DNA of 64,000 nucleotides from Streptomyces aculeolatus (GCF_020400605.1 NZ_JAINRD010000006.1:310001-374000); one strand, 5' to 3'; counted from the stretch's first letter, positions 36,477 through 45,141 are shown. Program-made: numbers and translations. Notes: generated from the letters alone by a model not told the origin.

Positions 36477-37226
36477 TCAGGGTGCGGTGTCCGGTGGGCG
36501 GACGGCGAGGTGCACGGCGTCCGGTACGCCGCGGGGCACCGGGATCTCCTCCGTGCGTACGTCCGTGAAGCCGGCCGAGCGGAGGGCGGCCTCGAAGGCG
36601 GGGGAGGGGCGGGCGGACCAGACGGCGAGGACGCCGCCGGGGGTGAGGCGGTCGCGGCAGGCCGCGAGGCCGGCGGGGGCATAGAGGCCGTCGTTGGACT
36701 CGGTGACGGTCCAGTCGGGGCCGTTGTCGATGTCGAGGCAGACGGCGTCGTAGCGGTGCGGGGCGGTGGCGAGGTGGTCGAGGAGGTCGGCCTCGACGAG
36801 TTCGACGCGGGGGTCGGCGAGGGCGGCGCCGCTGAGGTATGCGAGGTGGTTCTCCGTCGCCGCGCCGGCCCCCGGGTCCGTTGTACGCGCCTCGGGCGCG
36901 GAGCCCGTGTGCCACTCGATGACCGCCGGTTCGCGCTCGACCACCGTGATCCGCCCCCAGCGCGGGTCCGCCGCCGCCTCGGCGAGGGAGAAGCCCACGC
37001 CGAGCCCGCCGACGAGGACCGCGGGCGCCGTCGCCGCCGGGTCCAGCGCCTTCGCCGCGGCCCGGATCAGCAGCCGCTCCGAGCGGCCGTCGGAGGTGTC
37101 CATGAGGAAGACGCCGTTCGCGATGATCTCGTGGTGCGCGCCGCGGCGGCGCAGCACGACCTCCCCGTACGGGCCGGACCTGCGGTCGACCGTCACGGCG
37201 CGCGCCGCGTCGTTCTCGCTGCTCAT
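36477..37226 (-). CDS. spermidine-synthase-like methyltransferase-fold protein
   Basis: A 249-residue protein with the spermidine-synthase Rossmann core: VLVGGLGVGFSLAEA (cofactor loop), ITVVEREPAVIEWH, and the acidic YDAVCLDIDNGPDW after the fourth strand. It lacks an obvious tetramerisation N terminus, as do many actinobacterial homologues whose substrates are uncertain. The ATG at 37226 is chosen; the reading frame extends further upstream. It is divergent from lon, with a 107-base gap that holds the HAIR element. Confidence 0.85.
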   Translation of the reverse strand: MSSENDAARAVTVDRRSGPYGEVVLRRRGAHHEIIANGVFLMDTSDGRSERLLIRAAAKALDPAATAPAVLVGGLGVGFSLAEAAADPRWGRITVVEREPAVIEWHTGSAPEARTTDPGAGAATENHLAYLSGAALADPRVELVEADLLDHLATAPHRYDAVCLDIDNGPDWTVTESNDGLYAPAGLAACRDRLTPGGVLAVWSARPSPAFEAALRSAGFTDVRTEEIPVPRGVPDAVHLAVRPPDTAP

Positions 37227-37290
37227 GGCCCCATCCTGCCCGATCGCTGACAGCGAACGGACGGCCGGGAACATCAGGGCTCCCCCTGGG

Positions 37291-37311
37291 GTTGAGCCCA
37301 CGTAACTCAAC
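37291..37311 (+). promoter_or_regulatory. HAIR element (HspR operator) upstream of lon
   Basis: TTGAG (37292-37296) and CTCAA (37306-37310) are separated by nine bases. This is exactly the core and spacing of the HAIR consensus CTTGAGT-N7-ACTCAAG. It lies 23 bases before the lon ATG. lon is a known member of the HspR heat-shock regulon in Streptomyces. The outer positions differ from the consensus, so binding may be weaker than at dnaK. Confidence 0.75.
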
Positions 37312-37333
37312 TTGCATGCCGAAGGGGAGATCA

Positions 37334-39766
37334 ATGGCTACTGAGTCCGGCTCGAATACGCCGCTGGCCCTGCCCGTCCTGCCGCTCGATGACGAGGTCG
37401 TGCTCCCCGGCATGGTCGTGCCGCTCGACCTCTCGGACCGCGAGGTGCGGGCCGCGGTCGAGGCCGCGCAGGCCGCGGCGCGCGACAGCGGGCACAAGCC
37501 CAGGGTGCTGCTCGTCCCGCGGGTCGACGGCACGTACGTGGGCACCGGTGTCCTCGGCCGTGTCGAGCAGGTCGGCCGGCTGGCCGACGGCGACCCCGGT
37601 GCGCTGATCCGCGGCGTCGCCCGGATCCGCATCGGCGCCGGCACCACCGGCCCCGGGGCGGCGCTGTGGGTGGAGGGCACGGAGATCGAGGAGTCCGTAC
37701 CCGACCCCGTTCCCGGCGCGGTCGCGGAGCTGATGAAGGAGTACAAGGCGGTCGCGACCGACTGGCTGCGCAAGCGCGGCGCCTGGCAGGTCGTGGACCG
37801 CGTGCAGCAGATCGACGACGTCGGCCAGCTCGCCGACAACTCCGGCTACTCGCCGTTCCTCAGCACGGAGCAGCGCGTGGAGCTGCTGGAGACCGCCGAC
37901 CCGGTGGCCCGGCTCAGGCTGGCCACGCAGTGGCTGAAGGAGCACCTGGCGGAGCAGGACGTCGCCGAGTCCATCGCCAAGGACGTCCAGGAGGGCGTCG
38001 ACAAGCAGCAGCGCGAGTTCCTGCTGCGGCGCCAGCTGGAGGCCGTGCGCAAGGAGCTGCGCGAGCTGAACGGCGAGCCCGACGGCGAGGAGTCCGACGA
38101 CTACCGCGCCCGGGTGGAGGCCGCCGACCTGCCCGAGAAGGTCCGCGAAGCGGCCCTGAAGGAGGTCGACAAGCTGGAGCGCAGCTCCGACGCCTCGCCC
38201 GAGGGCGGCTGGATCAGGACGTGGCTCGACACGGTCCTGGAGATGCCGTGGAGCGAGCGCACCCAGGACGCGTACGACATCGCCGGCGCCAAGGAGATCC
38301 TGGACGCCGACCACGCGGGCCTGGAGGACGTCAAGGAGCGCATCACCGAGTACCTGGCGGTGCGCAAGCGCCGCGCCGACCGGGGCCTGGGCCTCGTGGG
38401 CGGCCGGCGCGGCGGCGCGGTGCTCGCGCTCGTCGGCCCGCCCGGTGTCGGCAAGACGTCGCTGGGCGAGTCCGTGGCGCGGGCCATGGGGCGCAAGTTC
38501 GTCCGGGTCGCGCTCGGCGGCGTCCGGGACGAGGCGGAGATCCGCGGCCACCGGCGTACGTACGTCGGCGCGCTGCCGGGCCGGGTCGTACGGGCCATCA
38601 AGGAGGCCGGGTCGATGAACCCGGTCGTGCTGCTCGACGAGATCGACAAGGTCGGCTCCGACTTCCGCGGCGACCCCGCCGCGGCCCTGCTGGAGGTCCT
38701 GGACCCGGCGCAGAACCACACGTTCCGCGACCACTACCTGGAAGTCGAGCTGGACCTGTCCGACGTCGTCTTCCTCGCCACCGCGAACGTCCTCGAAGCC
38801 ATCCCCGAGGCGCTGCTGGACCGCATGGAGCTGGTCCGCCTCGACGGCTACACCGAGGACGAGAAGGTCACCATCGCCCGCGACCACCTGCTGCCGCGGC
38901 AGCTGGAGCGCGCGGGTCTGGAGGCCGGCGAGGTCGCCGTCGAGGACGACGCGCTGCGCAAGCTCGCGGGCGAGTACACCCGCGAGGCGGGCGTACGGAA
39001 CCTGGAGCGCGCCCTGGCCCGGCTGCTCCGCAAGATCGCGGCGCAGCACGAACTGGGCGACGCGAAGCTGCCGTACGCGGTCGGGGCCGACGCACTCCGC
39101 CCGCTGATCGGCCGCCCGCACCACACCCCGGAGTCCGCCACCGACCCCGCGGAGCGCCGCACGGCGGTCCCGGGCGTGGCGACGGGCCTGGCGGTGACGG
39201 GCGCCGGCGGCGACGTGCTGTACATCGAGGCGTCGCTGGCCGACCCCGAGTCGGGCGCGTCCGGGCTGACCCTGACGGGGCAGCTGGGCGACGTGATGAA
39301 GGAGTCGGCGCACATCGCGCTCTCCTTCCTGCGCTCGCGCGGCGCGGAGCTGGAACTGCCGGTGGCCGACCTGAAGGACCGGGGCATCCACCTGCACGTG
39401 CCGGCGGGCGCGGTCCCGAAGGACGGGCCGAGCGCGGGCATCACGATGACGACGGCGCTGGCGTCCCTGCTGAGCGGACGGCAGGTGCGCACCGACGTGG
39501 CGATGACCGGTGAGGTGTCGCTGACGGGCCGGGTGCTGCCGATCGGCGGCGTGAAGCAGAAGCTGCTGGCGGCGCACCGGTCGGGGGTCACCACGGTGGT
39601 CATCCCGAAGCGGAACGAGCCCGACCTGGACGACGTGCCGGCGGAGGTCCTGGAGAAGCTGGAGGTCCACCCGGTCTCCGACGTCCGCCAGGTCCTGGAA
39701 CTGGCGCTGACCCCGGCGGCCGCCGCAGCGCCGGCGGCGGACCCGGAGGTCCCCGTAGCCGCCTGA
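37334..39766 (+). CDS. lon: ATP-dependent Lon protease
   Basis: An 810-residue LonA-type protease. The N-terminal LAN domain (LPVLPLDDEVVLPGMVVPLDL) is followed by a coiled region (KDVQEGVDKQQREFLLRRQLE), the AAA+ domain with Walker A GPPGVGKTS and Walker B VVLLDEIDK, and the protease domain with catalytic Ser700 (KDGPSAGITM) and Lys741 (GGVKQKLL). The ATG at 37334 follows AAGGGGAG. The HAIR element immediately upstream suggests repression by HspR under normal growth. It degrades misfolded and regulatory proteins in the cytoplasm. Confidence 0.98.
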   Translation: MATESGSNTPLALPVLPLDDEVVLPGMVVPLDLSDREVRAAVEAAQAAARDSGHKPRVLLVPRVDGTYVGTGVLGRVEQVGRLADGDPGALIRGVARIRIGAGTTGPGAALWVEGTEIEESVPDPVPGAVAELMKEYKAVATDWLRKRGAWQVVDRVQQIDDVGQLADNSGYSPFLSTEQRVELLETADPVARLRLATQWLKEHLAEQDVAESIAKDVQEGVDKQQREFLLRRQLEAVRKELRELNGEPDGEESDDYRARVEAADLPEKVREAALKEVDKLERSSDASPEGGWIRTWLDTVLEMPWSERTQDAYDIAGAKEILDADHAGLEDVKERITEYLAVRKRRADRGLGLVGGRRGGAVLALVGPPGVGKTSLGESVARAMGRKFVRVALGGVRDEAEIRGHRRTYVGALPGRVVRAIKEAGSMNPVVLLDEIDKVGSDFRGDPAAALLEVLDPAQNHTFRDHYLEVELDLSDVVFLATANVLEAIPEALLDRMELVRLDGYTEDEKVTIARDHLLPRQLERAGLEAGEVAVEDDALRKLAGEYTREAGVRNLERALARLLRKIAAQHELGDAKLPYAVGADALRPLIGRPHHTPESATDPAERRTAVPGVATGLAVTGAGGDVLYIEASLADPESGASGLTLTGQLGDVMKESAHIALSFLRSRGAELELPVADLKDRGIHLHVPAGAVPKDGPSAGITMTTALASLLSGRQVRTDVAMTGEVSLTGRVLPIGGVKQKLLAAHRSGVTTVVIPKRNEPDLDDVPAEVLEKLEVHPVSDVRQVLELALTPAAAAAPAADPEVPVAA

Positions 39767-39798
39767 CGCGGCACCGCCCACCCCCGTCCCCACGGACA

Positions 39799-39832
39799 CG
39801 GCCCCTCCCGACCACCCACCCGGGAGGGGCCG
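39799..39832 (+). terminator. hairpin terminator after lon
   Basis: CGGCCCCTCCCG and CGGGAGGGGCCG form a perfect 12-bp stem around a 10-base loop, 33 bases past the lon stop codon. GTT follows. It probably ends the lon transcript. Confidence 0.85.
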
Positions 39833-39933
39833 TTCGGCGTGCGCGTGCGGCGCCGCGGGACCGGTGCCGGAACTGGCCGGGCGTTGGTAGCGTCCTGTCA
39901 CTCAACGCACCCGATTCGTTACAGGAGTCGATC

Positions 39934-40596
39934 GTGGTCCGCCAATACCGCTCAGCCACCACTCTCGCGGCACTGGCCGCCGCGACCCTGCTTGTCACCG
40001 CGTGCGGGGGTGACGACTCGCCGCCGTCGGACGACAAGGTCGAGGGCGCGCGGAAGAGCAGCCCGGCGCAGTCGTCGCCGGCGCCGCCCGCGGACGGGCC
40101 GGAGATCGAGCTGCCGGGGAGCGTGGAACTCGTCTTCGAGGACTGGGAGTCGGACGACCCGGAGGAGCAGGCGGTGCTCGACTCCGGCGCGCAGCGTCAG
40201 CGGGCGACGTACGAGGCCATCACGCGGAACCCGCCGGACCCGAACACCGAGTTCATCGCCCTCTACAACATGAAGGGCACGGGAGCCTGGACCTCCCTGC
40301 AGGACTGGATCGGCGAGTTCAAGGACGCCGGGGCCACCGTGGCGGGCACCTTCCGCTTCTTCGACCCGGAGGTCCGGGTCGCCGGCAACGGCATCACGGC
40401 CACGCTGCGCTTCTGCTCCGACGAGCGCGCGGCGGACCAGAAGGACCGCGAGAGCGGCGAGGTGCTGGCGCAGCCGGATCCGTACGAGTACGTCGAGTAC
40501 AGCACCACGCTCCAGAAGAACGACGACGGCAAGTGGCAGACGGCCGACGTCTCCAACAACCGGGACGCGTGTGACGCAGGAGGTTTATCGCAATGA
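39934..40596 (+). CDS. putative lipoprotein (TTA codon)
   Basis: A 220-residue protein with a lipoprotein signal: basic start, hydrophobic core (TTLAALAAATLLVTAC), lipidated Cys near residue 25, then a charged linker with Ser/Pro. The mature domain (about 60-215) has IELPGSVELVFEDWE, FIALYNMKGTGAW and VAGNGITATLRFCSDE, a fold reminiscent of SnoaL/NTF2-like lipoproteins, though not certain. GTG at 39934 follows CAGGAG. Codon 218 is TTA (40585-40587). It overlaps the next gene by four bases (ATGA). Function unknown. Confidence 0.8.
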   Translation: MVRQYRSATTLAALAAATLLVTACGGDDSPPSDDKVEGARKSSPAQSSPAPPADGPEIELPGSVELVFEDWESDDPEEQAVLDSGAQRQRATYEAITRNPPDPNTEFIALYNMKGTGAWTSLQDWIGEFKDAGATVAGTFRFFDPEVRVAGNGITATLRFCSDERAADQKDRESGEVLAQPDPYEYVEYSTTLQKNDDGKWQTADVSNNRDACDAGGLSQ

Positions 40597-41639
40597 ACAC
40601 CCGCAGGCTGACCACCTTCGGGGTGGCCGCGGCACTGCTGCTCTTACCCTGCGCCCCAGTGGCGTTCGCCGACCCGGATCCGCCGGGGATCGGTCTGGAA
40701 GGCGATACGAAGCCCGATGACGGGCGTATCAGCGCAACCGTCACCCAGGTCGTCGTCCGACAGGCCGGGGGCGGTGGCCAGGGGGGACAGCCCCTCACCG
40801 CGGTGGACACGGCCTGGACGCCGCCTGCCTGCTGGCATGAGCCGGTGGCCACCCCGCGGGAGTTACGGGACGCGGTCGAGGCGATCGACAACGACAACCT
40901 GGTGCCGGTCACCAGCCGGCTGAGGTGGGGCACCGACCTCATGCACGAGTACTACCGCGACGGCGGCGGCGGGAATCCCGCGAACTACAACCTCGACAAG
41001 CAGGGCGACGGCATGTGGTGGCGGGCCGTGCGCAATCCCCACCGGGAGGACGACACCGAGGCCGGCGACTGCGACCAGCAGTTGATGTTCTGGGCGGACG
41101 ACGGTGCCGCGCCCGACGTGCCGACGGCCATCACCCCCGAGATGCTCGCCGAGTACGCCTACGACTCCGTCAAGGTGCCCGATACCGAGATCGAGATGCA
41201 GCCCGCGGACGACCGGCTGAAGGTGAACCTGCCCACCTGGATCTGGCAGGAGTCCGCCGTCTTCGACGAGGTCGCGGTGCGGGCGGAGTTGCCCGGTACC
41301 GGGCTGTGGGCCGAGACCACCGCCACGCCCACCAGCCTGCGGCTCGACCCCGGGACGGAGGACGCCGAGGTGCACCCCGAGGGCGGGGCGTGCCCGATCG
41401 GCGGTGACGGCGGCGTCGGCGAGCGCTACCGGCGGGGGGACGCCGGGGCGGTGCCGGCGTGCGGGATCACGTACCGGCGCTCCAGCGAGGCCGCGGGCGG
41501 CTCGTACGCGCTGAAGGCCTCGATCACCTGGGAGGTCGACTGGACCGGCACGGGCGGCACGGGCGGCGACCTGCCGGACGGCGTCTTCGAGACGACGTAC
41601 GACGTGACGGTGGCGGAGATCCAGACCGTGGTCCGCTGA
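40593..41639 (+). CDS. secreted protein of unknown function (two TTA codons)
   Basis: A 348-residue protein with a Sec signal peptide (about residues 1-26, ending AFA-DPDPP). The mature part is acidic and Trp-rich (RWGTDLMHEYYRDGG, MWWRAVRNPHRED, VNLPTWIWQESAV). I recognise no enzymatic family. AGGAGG precedes the ATG at good spacing, inside the upstream lipoprotein gene. Codons 18 (40644-40646) and 91 (40863-40865) are TTA. With the lipoprotein it probably forms a bldA-dependent surface or envelope pair. Confidence 0.8.
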   Translation: MNTRRLTTFGVAAALLLLPCAPVAFADPDPPGIGLEGDTKPDDGRISATVTQVVVRQAGGGGQGGQPLTAVDTAWTPPACWHEPVATPRELRDAVEAIDNDNLVPVTSRLRWGTDLMHEYYRDGGGGNPANYNLDKQGDGMWWRAVRNPHREDDTEAGDCDQQLMFWADDGAAPDVPTAITPEMLAEYAYDSVKVPDTEIEMQPADDRLKVNLPTWIWQESAVFDEVAVRAELPGTGLWAETTATPTSLRLDPGTEDAEVHPEGGACPIGGDGGVGERYRRGDAGAVPACGITYRRSSEAAGGSYALKASITWEVDWTGTGGTGGDLPDGVFETTYDVTVAEIQTVVR

Positions 41640-41647
41640 CGCGGCCG

Positions 41648-41683
41648 CCGGTCCCTCCGGAGGAGCAGCTCCGGAGGGACCGG
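41648..41683. terminator. bidirectional hairpin between convergent genes
   Basis: CCGGTCCCTCCGGAG and CTCCGGAGGGACCGG form a perfect 15-bp stem with loop GAGCAG. It starts nine bases after the secreted-protein stop codon and lies 28 bases beyond the GH25 stop codon. It probably serves both genes. Confidence 0.88.
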
Positions 41684-41710
41684 CGGGGGTCGGCGGGGCC
41701 GGCTGCGGTG

Positions 41711-42592
41711 TCAGCCGTTGGCCAGGGCCTGGAGGCGGTCGTAGGCGCCGTTGAACTTGTTGTGGTCGCCGACCGTGGGGCCCGTCGAGGTGTACTGCCA
41801 GAAGGTGTAGAAGCCCCAGCCGGCCGGCAGGGTGCCCGGCGAGGAGGCGTAGCGGGCGATCCACAGCGGGTGGTTGCCCGCGTAGCCGCCGTAGTTGCCG
41901 GTGCACTGGGTCCACCAGTTGGTGTTCGTGTAGATCACCGCGTAGCGGCCGGTGCGTTCGCGGTAGCGGGTGAGGAACGAGCTGATCCAGTTGCGCATGG
42001 AGGCCTGGCTGAGGCCGTAGCAGGTGGCGCCGTAGGGGTTGTACTCGATGTCGAGCACGCCCGGCAGGGTCTTGCCGTCGCGGGACCAGCCGCCGCCGTT
42101 GCTGGCGAAGTAGTCGGCCTGGGCGGCGCCGCTGGCGCCGTTCGGGAGGGCGAAGTGGTACGCGCCGCGGATCATCCCGACGTTGTACGAGCCGTTGTAC
42201 TGCTGGGTGAAGTACGGGTTCTTGTAGCTCGTGCCCTCGGTGGCCTTGACGTACGCGAAGCGGTTGCCGGCGTTCCAGAGCGTGGACCAGTTGACGTTGC
42301 CCTGGTGGCTGGAGACGTCGACGCCCTCGACGGTCGCGAGCGGGCCGGCCTCCTGGCCGGCGGCGCCGGCGGATCCCGCGGGGGCGCCGGTGCCTTCGTG
42401 GAGGCGGATGCCGGCGCCCATGTACGCCTCGCCGCGTTCCAGGTCGCGGGGGTTGGGGTTGAGCCGGTCGCCGGCCGCGGCGGCGGGGCTGGTCAGGCCG
42501 ACGACGAGGGAGAGCGAGGTGGCCGCGGTGGCGATGGCGGCGGCGAGGGAGCGGCGCCCGAGGCGCGAGCGGGTGCGGACTGGCGATGACAT
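41711..42592 (-). CDS. secreted GH25 lysozyme (N,O-diacetylmuramidase type)
   Basis: A 293-residue secreted muramidase. The signal peptide is about residues 1-40 (ending SPAAAA-GD). The GH25 catalytic domain (about 85-293) has VEGVDVSSHQGNVNW, FAYVKATEGTSYKNPYF, the DxE catalytic motif in GVLDIEYNPYG, and WIARYASSPGTLP. It is close in layout to Streptomyces cellosyl/mutanolysin-type enzymes that cut beta-1,4 bonds of peptidoglycan. It likely acts in wall remodelling or scavenging. The unusual repeat-rich leader lies upstream at 42593-42700. Confidence 0.95.
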   Translation of the reverse strand: MSSPVRTRSRLGRRSLAAAIATAATSLSLVVGLTSPAAAAGDRLNPNPRDLERGEAYMGAGIRLHEGTGAPAGSAGAAGQEAGPLATVEGVDVSSHQGNVNWSTLWNAGNRFAYVKATEGTSYKNPYFTQQYNGSYNVGMIRGAYHFALPNGASGAAQADYFASNGGGWSRDGKTLPGVLDIEYNPYGATCYGLSQASMRNWISSFLTRYRERTGRYAVIYTNTNWWTQCTGNYGGYAGNHPLWIARYASSPGTLPAGWGFYTFWQYTSTGPTVGDHNKFNGAYDRLQALANG

Positions 42593-42989
42593 GCGTTCCT
42601 CCGGGTGTGGGGGTTCCTCGGTGGTGCCGGTTTTGCCGGTGGTACCGGTGGTGCCGTGGTTCCGGTAAGCCGTGACTCCGGTGGTGCCGGTAGGCGGAGG
42701 GGGCGGAGGTGCCGGGCATGTGTGCTGCCGGCTCGGGGGTGCGGCGGGTGCGGTGCGGCGGGAGCGGCGGGGCGGCAGTGGCCCGTCCTCGTACGCCTGC
42801 GGCCTGGACCGGCCCTTGGTGTGGCCATGTCACTACGTGCTGCGCCGAAGGTAAGCGCTGCGCGCGCGGGAGCGAAAGAGGGCCCGGCAGGTGCCTTTGG
42901 TCTACGCCTGCGAAATACTGGGGGAGCTGCGGCTTCTGTCGCTTCTGAAGAAAACTTTCAGCCCGTGGAAAGCCGGAAGGGCCCCTGAC
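42593..42989. repeat. 397-base gene-poor region with GGTGCCGGT repeats
   Basis: The region between the GH25 start and the MarR start. Around 42620-42690 a GGTGGTGCCGGT/GGTACCGGT motif recurs about five times, on the strand opposite to GH25 transcription, so it would lie in the GH25 5' leader or promoter. From 42850 to 42975 the sequence is AT-richer (GCGAAATACT, AGAAAACTTTCAG) and probably contains the MarR promoter. No gene is convincing here. Confidence 0.55.
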
Positions 42990-43490
42990 GTGCACAAGGC
43001 CGAAATCCCCGGAGGCGACCAGGCGGACGAGGGAAATGGTGTGGACCACGTCTTCCTCGATCTGGAGCGGGAGCTGGCGGTCTTCTACCGCCGGGCCCGC
43101 GGCATCGCGGCGGACATGGCCCGCCAGGTCGACCCCGGGCTCGAACCCGGCGCGTACGCGATGCTGGCCCAACTGGAAGCGGGCGGGCGGCGCGCCACCG
43201 AACTCGCCGGCTACTTCAACATCGGCAAGGCGACCGTCAGCCGGCAGCTCCACGCCCTCGAAGAGCTGGGCCTCGTCGACCGCGAGCCCGACCCCGCCGA
43301 CGGCAGGGCGGCGCTCGTGCGGCTGACGGACGAGGGGCGGCGGCGGATGCTGAGCGTGCGGCGGGTGCGGCATGCGGAGTACATCCAGCAGCTCGCGGGG
43401 TGGGACCTCGGCGAGGTCGCGGAACTCGCCCGGCTGCTGGGGCGGTTCAACGAGCTGAACGCGGGCCGCGGCGGCCGGCGTCAGTCGTAG
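42990..43490 (+). CDS. MarR-family regulator
   Basis: A 166-residue MarR protein. The winged helix lies at about residues 50-115 (GAYAMLAQLEAGGRRATELAGYFNIGKATVSRQLHALEELGLV read in two parts, then REPDPADGRAALVRLTDEG). The GTG at 42990 has GGAAGGG upstream. It converges on the OhrR-like gene at 43536 with a 45-base gap. Target genes are unclear; divergent GH25 regulation is possible. Confidence 0.9.
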   Translation: MHKAEIPGGDQADEGNGVDHVFLDLERELAVFYRRARGIAADMARQVDPGLEPGAYAMLAQLEAGGRRATELAGYFNIGKATVSRQLHALEELGLVDREPDPADGRAALVRLTDEGRRRMLSVRRVRHAEYIQQLAGWDLGEVAELARLLGRFNELNAGRGGRRQS

Positions 43491-43535
43491 CCGGCGAGGC
43501 CTCCGGTGCCGGGGGTCCCGGCGGGGCCGTTCGCG

Positions 43536-44009
43536 TCAGCCGCGCGCCGCCAGGTTCGCCGTCATCTTCCGCAGCAGCGCCTTCGCCTGCTTCTGCTCCG
43601 CCTCCGTCAGGCCCATCGCGTCGTCCAGCGACGGCACCACGACGTTCGCCTTCCGGCGCAGCTCCGTGCCCTCGGCGGTGAGCGACACCTCCACCAGCCG
43701 CTCGTCGTCGGCGCGGCGCTGCCGCTTCACCAGCCCGTTCGCCTCGAGCCGCTTCAGCAGCGGGGTCAGCGTCCCGTAGTCCAGGTTGAGCGCGGCGCCG
43801 AGGCTCTTCACCAGTGACGGGCCGTTCTCGTAGAGCGCGACCAGCACGAGGTACTGCGGGTAGGTCACGCCGAGCTTGTCGAGCAGCGGGCGGTAGCCGT
43901 TCATGACCGCGCGCTGCGCGGAGTACAGGGTGAAGCAGACGAACTCGTCCAGCTGCCGGAACTCCTCCTCGGCTCCCTGCGATCCGGCCGCGGTGTCGTC
44001 GGTCGCCAT
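43536..44009 (-). CDS. OhrR-like MarR-family redox regulator
   Basis: A 157-residue MarR protein. Near the N terminus, LDEFVCFTLYSAQRAV has the reactive Cys and following tyrosine environment of OhrR organic-peroxide sensors. DNA-binding parts include YPQYLVLVALYENGPSLV and LDYGTLTPLLKRLEANGLV with the wing RRADDERLVEV. The start at 44009 is chosen. It is divergent from an HSL-type hydrolase (44155) rather than the usual ohr peroxiredoxin. A palindrome at 44084-44093 lies in the shared promoter. The regulator probably controls both genes. Confidence 0.88.
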   Translation of the reverse strand: MATDDTAAGSQGAEEEFRQLDEFVCFTLYSAQRAVMNGYRPLLDKLGVTYPQYLVLVALYENGPSLVKSLGAALNLDYGTLTPLLKRLEANGLVKRQRRADDERLVEVSLTAEGTELRRKANVVVPSLDDAMGLTEAEQKQAKALLRKMTANLAARG

Positions 44010-44076
44010 ACGGGCCCCCTCTCTCTGCTCGTACCGCCATCGTACCCTTCCGGGAGCTCGAAAGTTAATTATGAAC

Positions 44077-44100
44077 GATTGAGTTGTGCACAAGGTAATC
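44077..44100. promoter_or_regulatory. candidate OhrR-like operator palindrome
   Basis: TTGTGCACAA is a perfect 10-base palindrome at 44084-44093 flanked symmetrically by GATT (44077-44080) and AATC (44097-44100). It sits between the divergent OhrR-like gene and hydrolase gene, in the most AT-rich part of the region. MarR proteins bind such palindromes as dimers. The specific regulator is inferred from position. Confidence 0.6.
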
Positions 44101-44154
44101 GTGCTCTAGTGTCATGGGTGTCGAGAGGGACCGACCCGCAGAGGAGCACCCGCC

Positions 44155-45141
44155 ATGTCCGAGCACCGCAAGCCCGCCGCGTACGCCCCCGCCGCCCCCG
44201 TCCTGGAGCCCGCCGCAGCGGCGTTCGCCGAGGCCACCGCCGACCCGCCGTACCCGTTCGACCTCGGCCCGGCCGAGGGCCGCAAGACCCTCGACGAGCT
44301 GCAGTCCGGCGGGATCGGGAAGCCCGCCGCCGACGAGGAGTGGATCACCGTCCAGGGCGGGCCGACCGGCTCGGTGCGGGCCCGGATCGTCCGGCCCGCG
44401 GGCGCCGCGGGGCAACTGCCCGTGATCCTCTACCTGCACGGCGCCGGCTGGGTGTTCGGCAACGCCGGCACCCACGACCGGCTGGTGCGCGAGCTGGCGG
44501 TGGGCGCGCGGGCCGCGGTGGTCTTCCCCGAGTACAACCTGTCGCCCGAGGCCCGCTATCCCGTCGCCATCGAGCAGAACTACGCCGTCGCCCGCTGGAT
44601 CGTCACCGACGGCGCCGCCCACGGGCTCGACGCCGCGCGGATCGCCGTCGCGGGCGACTCGGTCGGCGGCAACATGTCCGCCGCCCTGACGCTGCAGGCC
44701 AAGGAGCGCGGGGACGTGCCGCTGGTCCAGCAGGTGCTGTTCTACCCGGTCACGGACGCGGGCTTCGACACCGGTTCGTACCACCGGTTCGCGGAGGGCT
44801 ACTTCCTGCGCCGGGATTCCATGCAGTGGTTCTGGGACCAGTACACGACCGACGAGGCGCACCGCGCGGAGGTCACCGCCTCGCCGCTGCGGGCGGGCAC
44901 CGAGCAGCTCGCGGGCCTGCCGCCGGCCCTCGTGATCACCGCGGAGGCCGACGTCCTACGGGACGAGGGCGAGGCGTACGCGAACAAGCTGCGCCAGGCC
45001 GGCGTGCCCGTCACCGCCGCCCGCTACCAGGGCGTCATCCACGACTTCGTGATGCTCGACGCCCTGCGCGGGACCCGCGCGGCGGACGCCGCCATCAAGC
45101 AGGCCGTGGGCGTCCTGCGCGGCGCATTCGGCACCGAGTGA
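44155..45141 (+). CDS. alpha/beta hydrolase of the hormone-sensitive-lipase family
   Basis: A 328-residue cytoplasmic esterase. The oxyanion-hole motif is YLHGAGWVFG, the nucleophile elbow is GDSVGGN (Ser near residue 170), the acidic residue is in ITAEADVLRDEG, and the His is in VIHDFVMLDAL. It fits HSL/group IV esterases acting on short acyl esters. GAGGAG lies before the ATG. The divergent OhrR-like regulator suggests induction by peroxide or an electrophilic ester. Substrate unknown. Confidence 0.93.
   Translation: MSEHRKPAAYAPAAPVLEPAAAAFAEATADPPYPFDLGPAEGRKTLDELQSGGIGKPAADEEWITVQGGPTGSVRARIVRPAGAAGQLPVILYLHGAGWVFGNAGTHDRLVRELAVGARAAVVFPEYNLSPEARYPVAIEQNYAVARWIVTDGAAHGLDAARIAVAGDSVGGNMSAALTLQAKERGDVPLVQQVLFYPVTDAGFDTGSYHRFAEGYFLRRDSMQWFWDQYTTDEAHRAEVTASPLRAGTEQLAGLPPALVITAEADVLRDEGEAYANKLRQAGVPVTAARYQGVIHDFVMLDALRGTRAADAAIKQAVGVLRGAFGTE

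Noticed and set aside
37331..39901. 856-codon minus-strand open frame opposite lon
   Set aside because: Shadow of lon; composition typical of antisense to GC-rich genes.
42945..42961. AGAAAACTTTCAG, similar to the LacI-type sites near 845 and 2203
   Set aside because: Far from the sugar cluster, and it matches fewer positions of the consensus; probably chance in an AT-rich promoter.
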